Shown: positions 63,954 to 64,000 of the stretch, piece by piece
How positions within the stretch are numbered: position 1 is the first letter of the stretch
Layout of the letters: the number at the start of each line of letters is the position of its first letter
Assembly (NCBI GenBank): GCA_964519885.1
Contig: CAZFLX010000009.1
Location: forward strand, 1 to 64,000
Length of the DNA stretch: 64,000 nt
Origin: GCA-002282575 sp964519885
Lineage (GTDB): Bacteria; Pseudomonadota; Gammaproteobacteria; Thiomicrospirales; Thiomicrospiraceae
Reading direction: 5' to 3'
Made by a program: the position numbers and the translations under genes
Notes under the pieces: model-generated
Databases searched by the model: none
What the model was told of the DNA's origin: nothing
Seen by the model: only the letters and a program-made list of their open reading frames with translations

Positions 63954-64000
63954 GTCATCAATGCCACAAAGGGCGCCTTGTGTTCTGCGGTGTTACCCAT

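Noticed and set aside
1..64000. CRISPR arrays, insertion sequences with transposase, rRNA genes
   Set aside because: I looked for regularly spaced repeats, DDE or HUH transposase motifs and rRNA sequence and saw none.

Overview
The window is 64 kb of chromosome from a gammaproteobacterium of moderate GC. The placement rests on gene neighbourhoods that are common in that class: rpsU-yqeY-dnaG-rpoD, leuB/asd/truA/trpF in one operon, nadC divergent from ampD, and rluD-pgeF divergent from bamD. I cannot name the genus from sequence alone.

Positions 1 to about 23,063 are an integrated genomic island. The window opens inside a minus-strand tRNA-Asn gene. A 193-bp direct repeat, made of the first 40 nt of that tRNA plus its promoter and upstream DNA, occurs at 12-204 and again at 23064-23256, with about ten mismatches by eye. 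Between the copies, the left edge holds a compact rightward module: a small Xre repressor reading the other way, an excisionase-like protein, a tyrosine integrase, an unknown protein and an HD protein resembling the core of MOBH/TraI_2 relaxases. The rest of the island is read leftward, starting from the far end: a Fic AMP-transferase, two very large tyrosine-recombinase-like proteins (917 and 1111 aa) in overlapping frames, a response regulator/AraC protein with its 7TMR-DISM histidine kinase, a 2517-aa RTX adhesin with a DUF4347 head and a C-type lectin domain, and a lipoprotein. A plausible reading is a mobile island that delivers a regulated surface adhesin and also carries a second, unusual recombinase system and a Fic protein.

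From 23.1 to 64 kb the DNA is ordinary core chromosome. It holds a DsrE-like periplasmic protein, a DUF429 protein and an ene-reductase; then the macromolecular synthesis operon with a tRNA-Ile(CAU) 17 nt after rpoD; tsaD, gloA and hemH; the gatCAB amidotransferase operon; and the leuB-(M23 peptidase-bactofilin)-asd-truA-trpF operon. These are followed by aroC, ampD/nadC, a CPA2 antiporter, pgeF-rluD, bamD, a MacAB/LolD-like ABC exporter, a cheA-cheW-STAS-cheY operon, a glycine-zipper lipoprotein, infA, a DUF2892 membrane protein and an aldehyde dehydrogenase.

The most distinctive points are the integration polarity (the element replaces the 5' half and promoter of the tRNA and leaves a promoter-bearing half-tRNA at the far end), the pair of giant recombinases, and the bactofilin/M23 cell-shape module embedded in an amino-acid operon with a 91-nt gene overlap.
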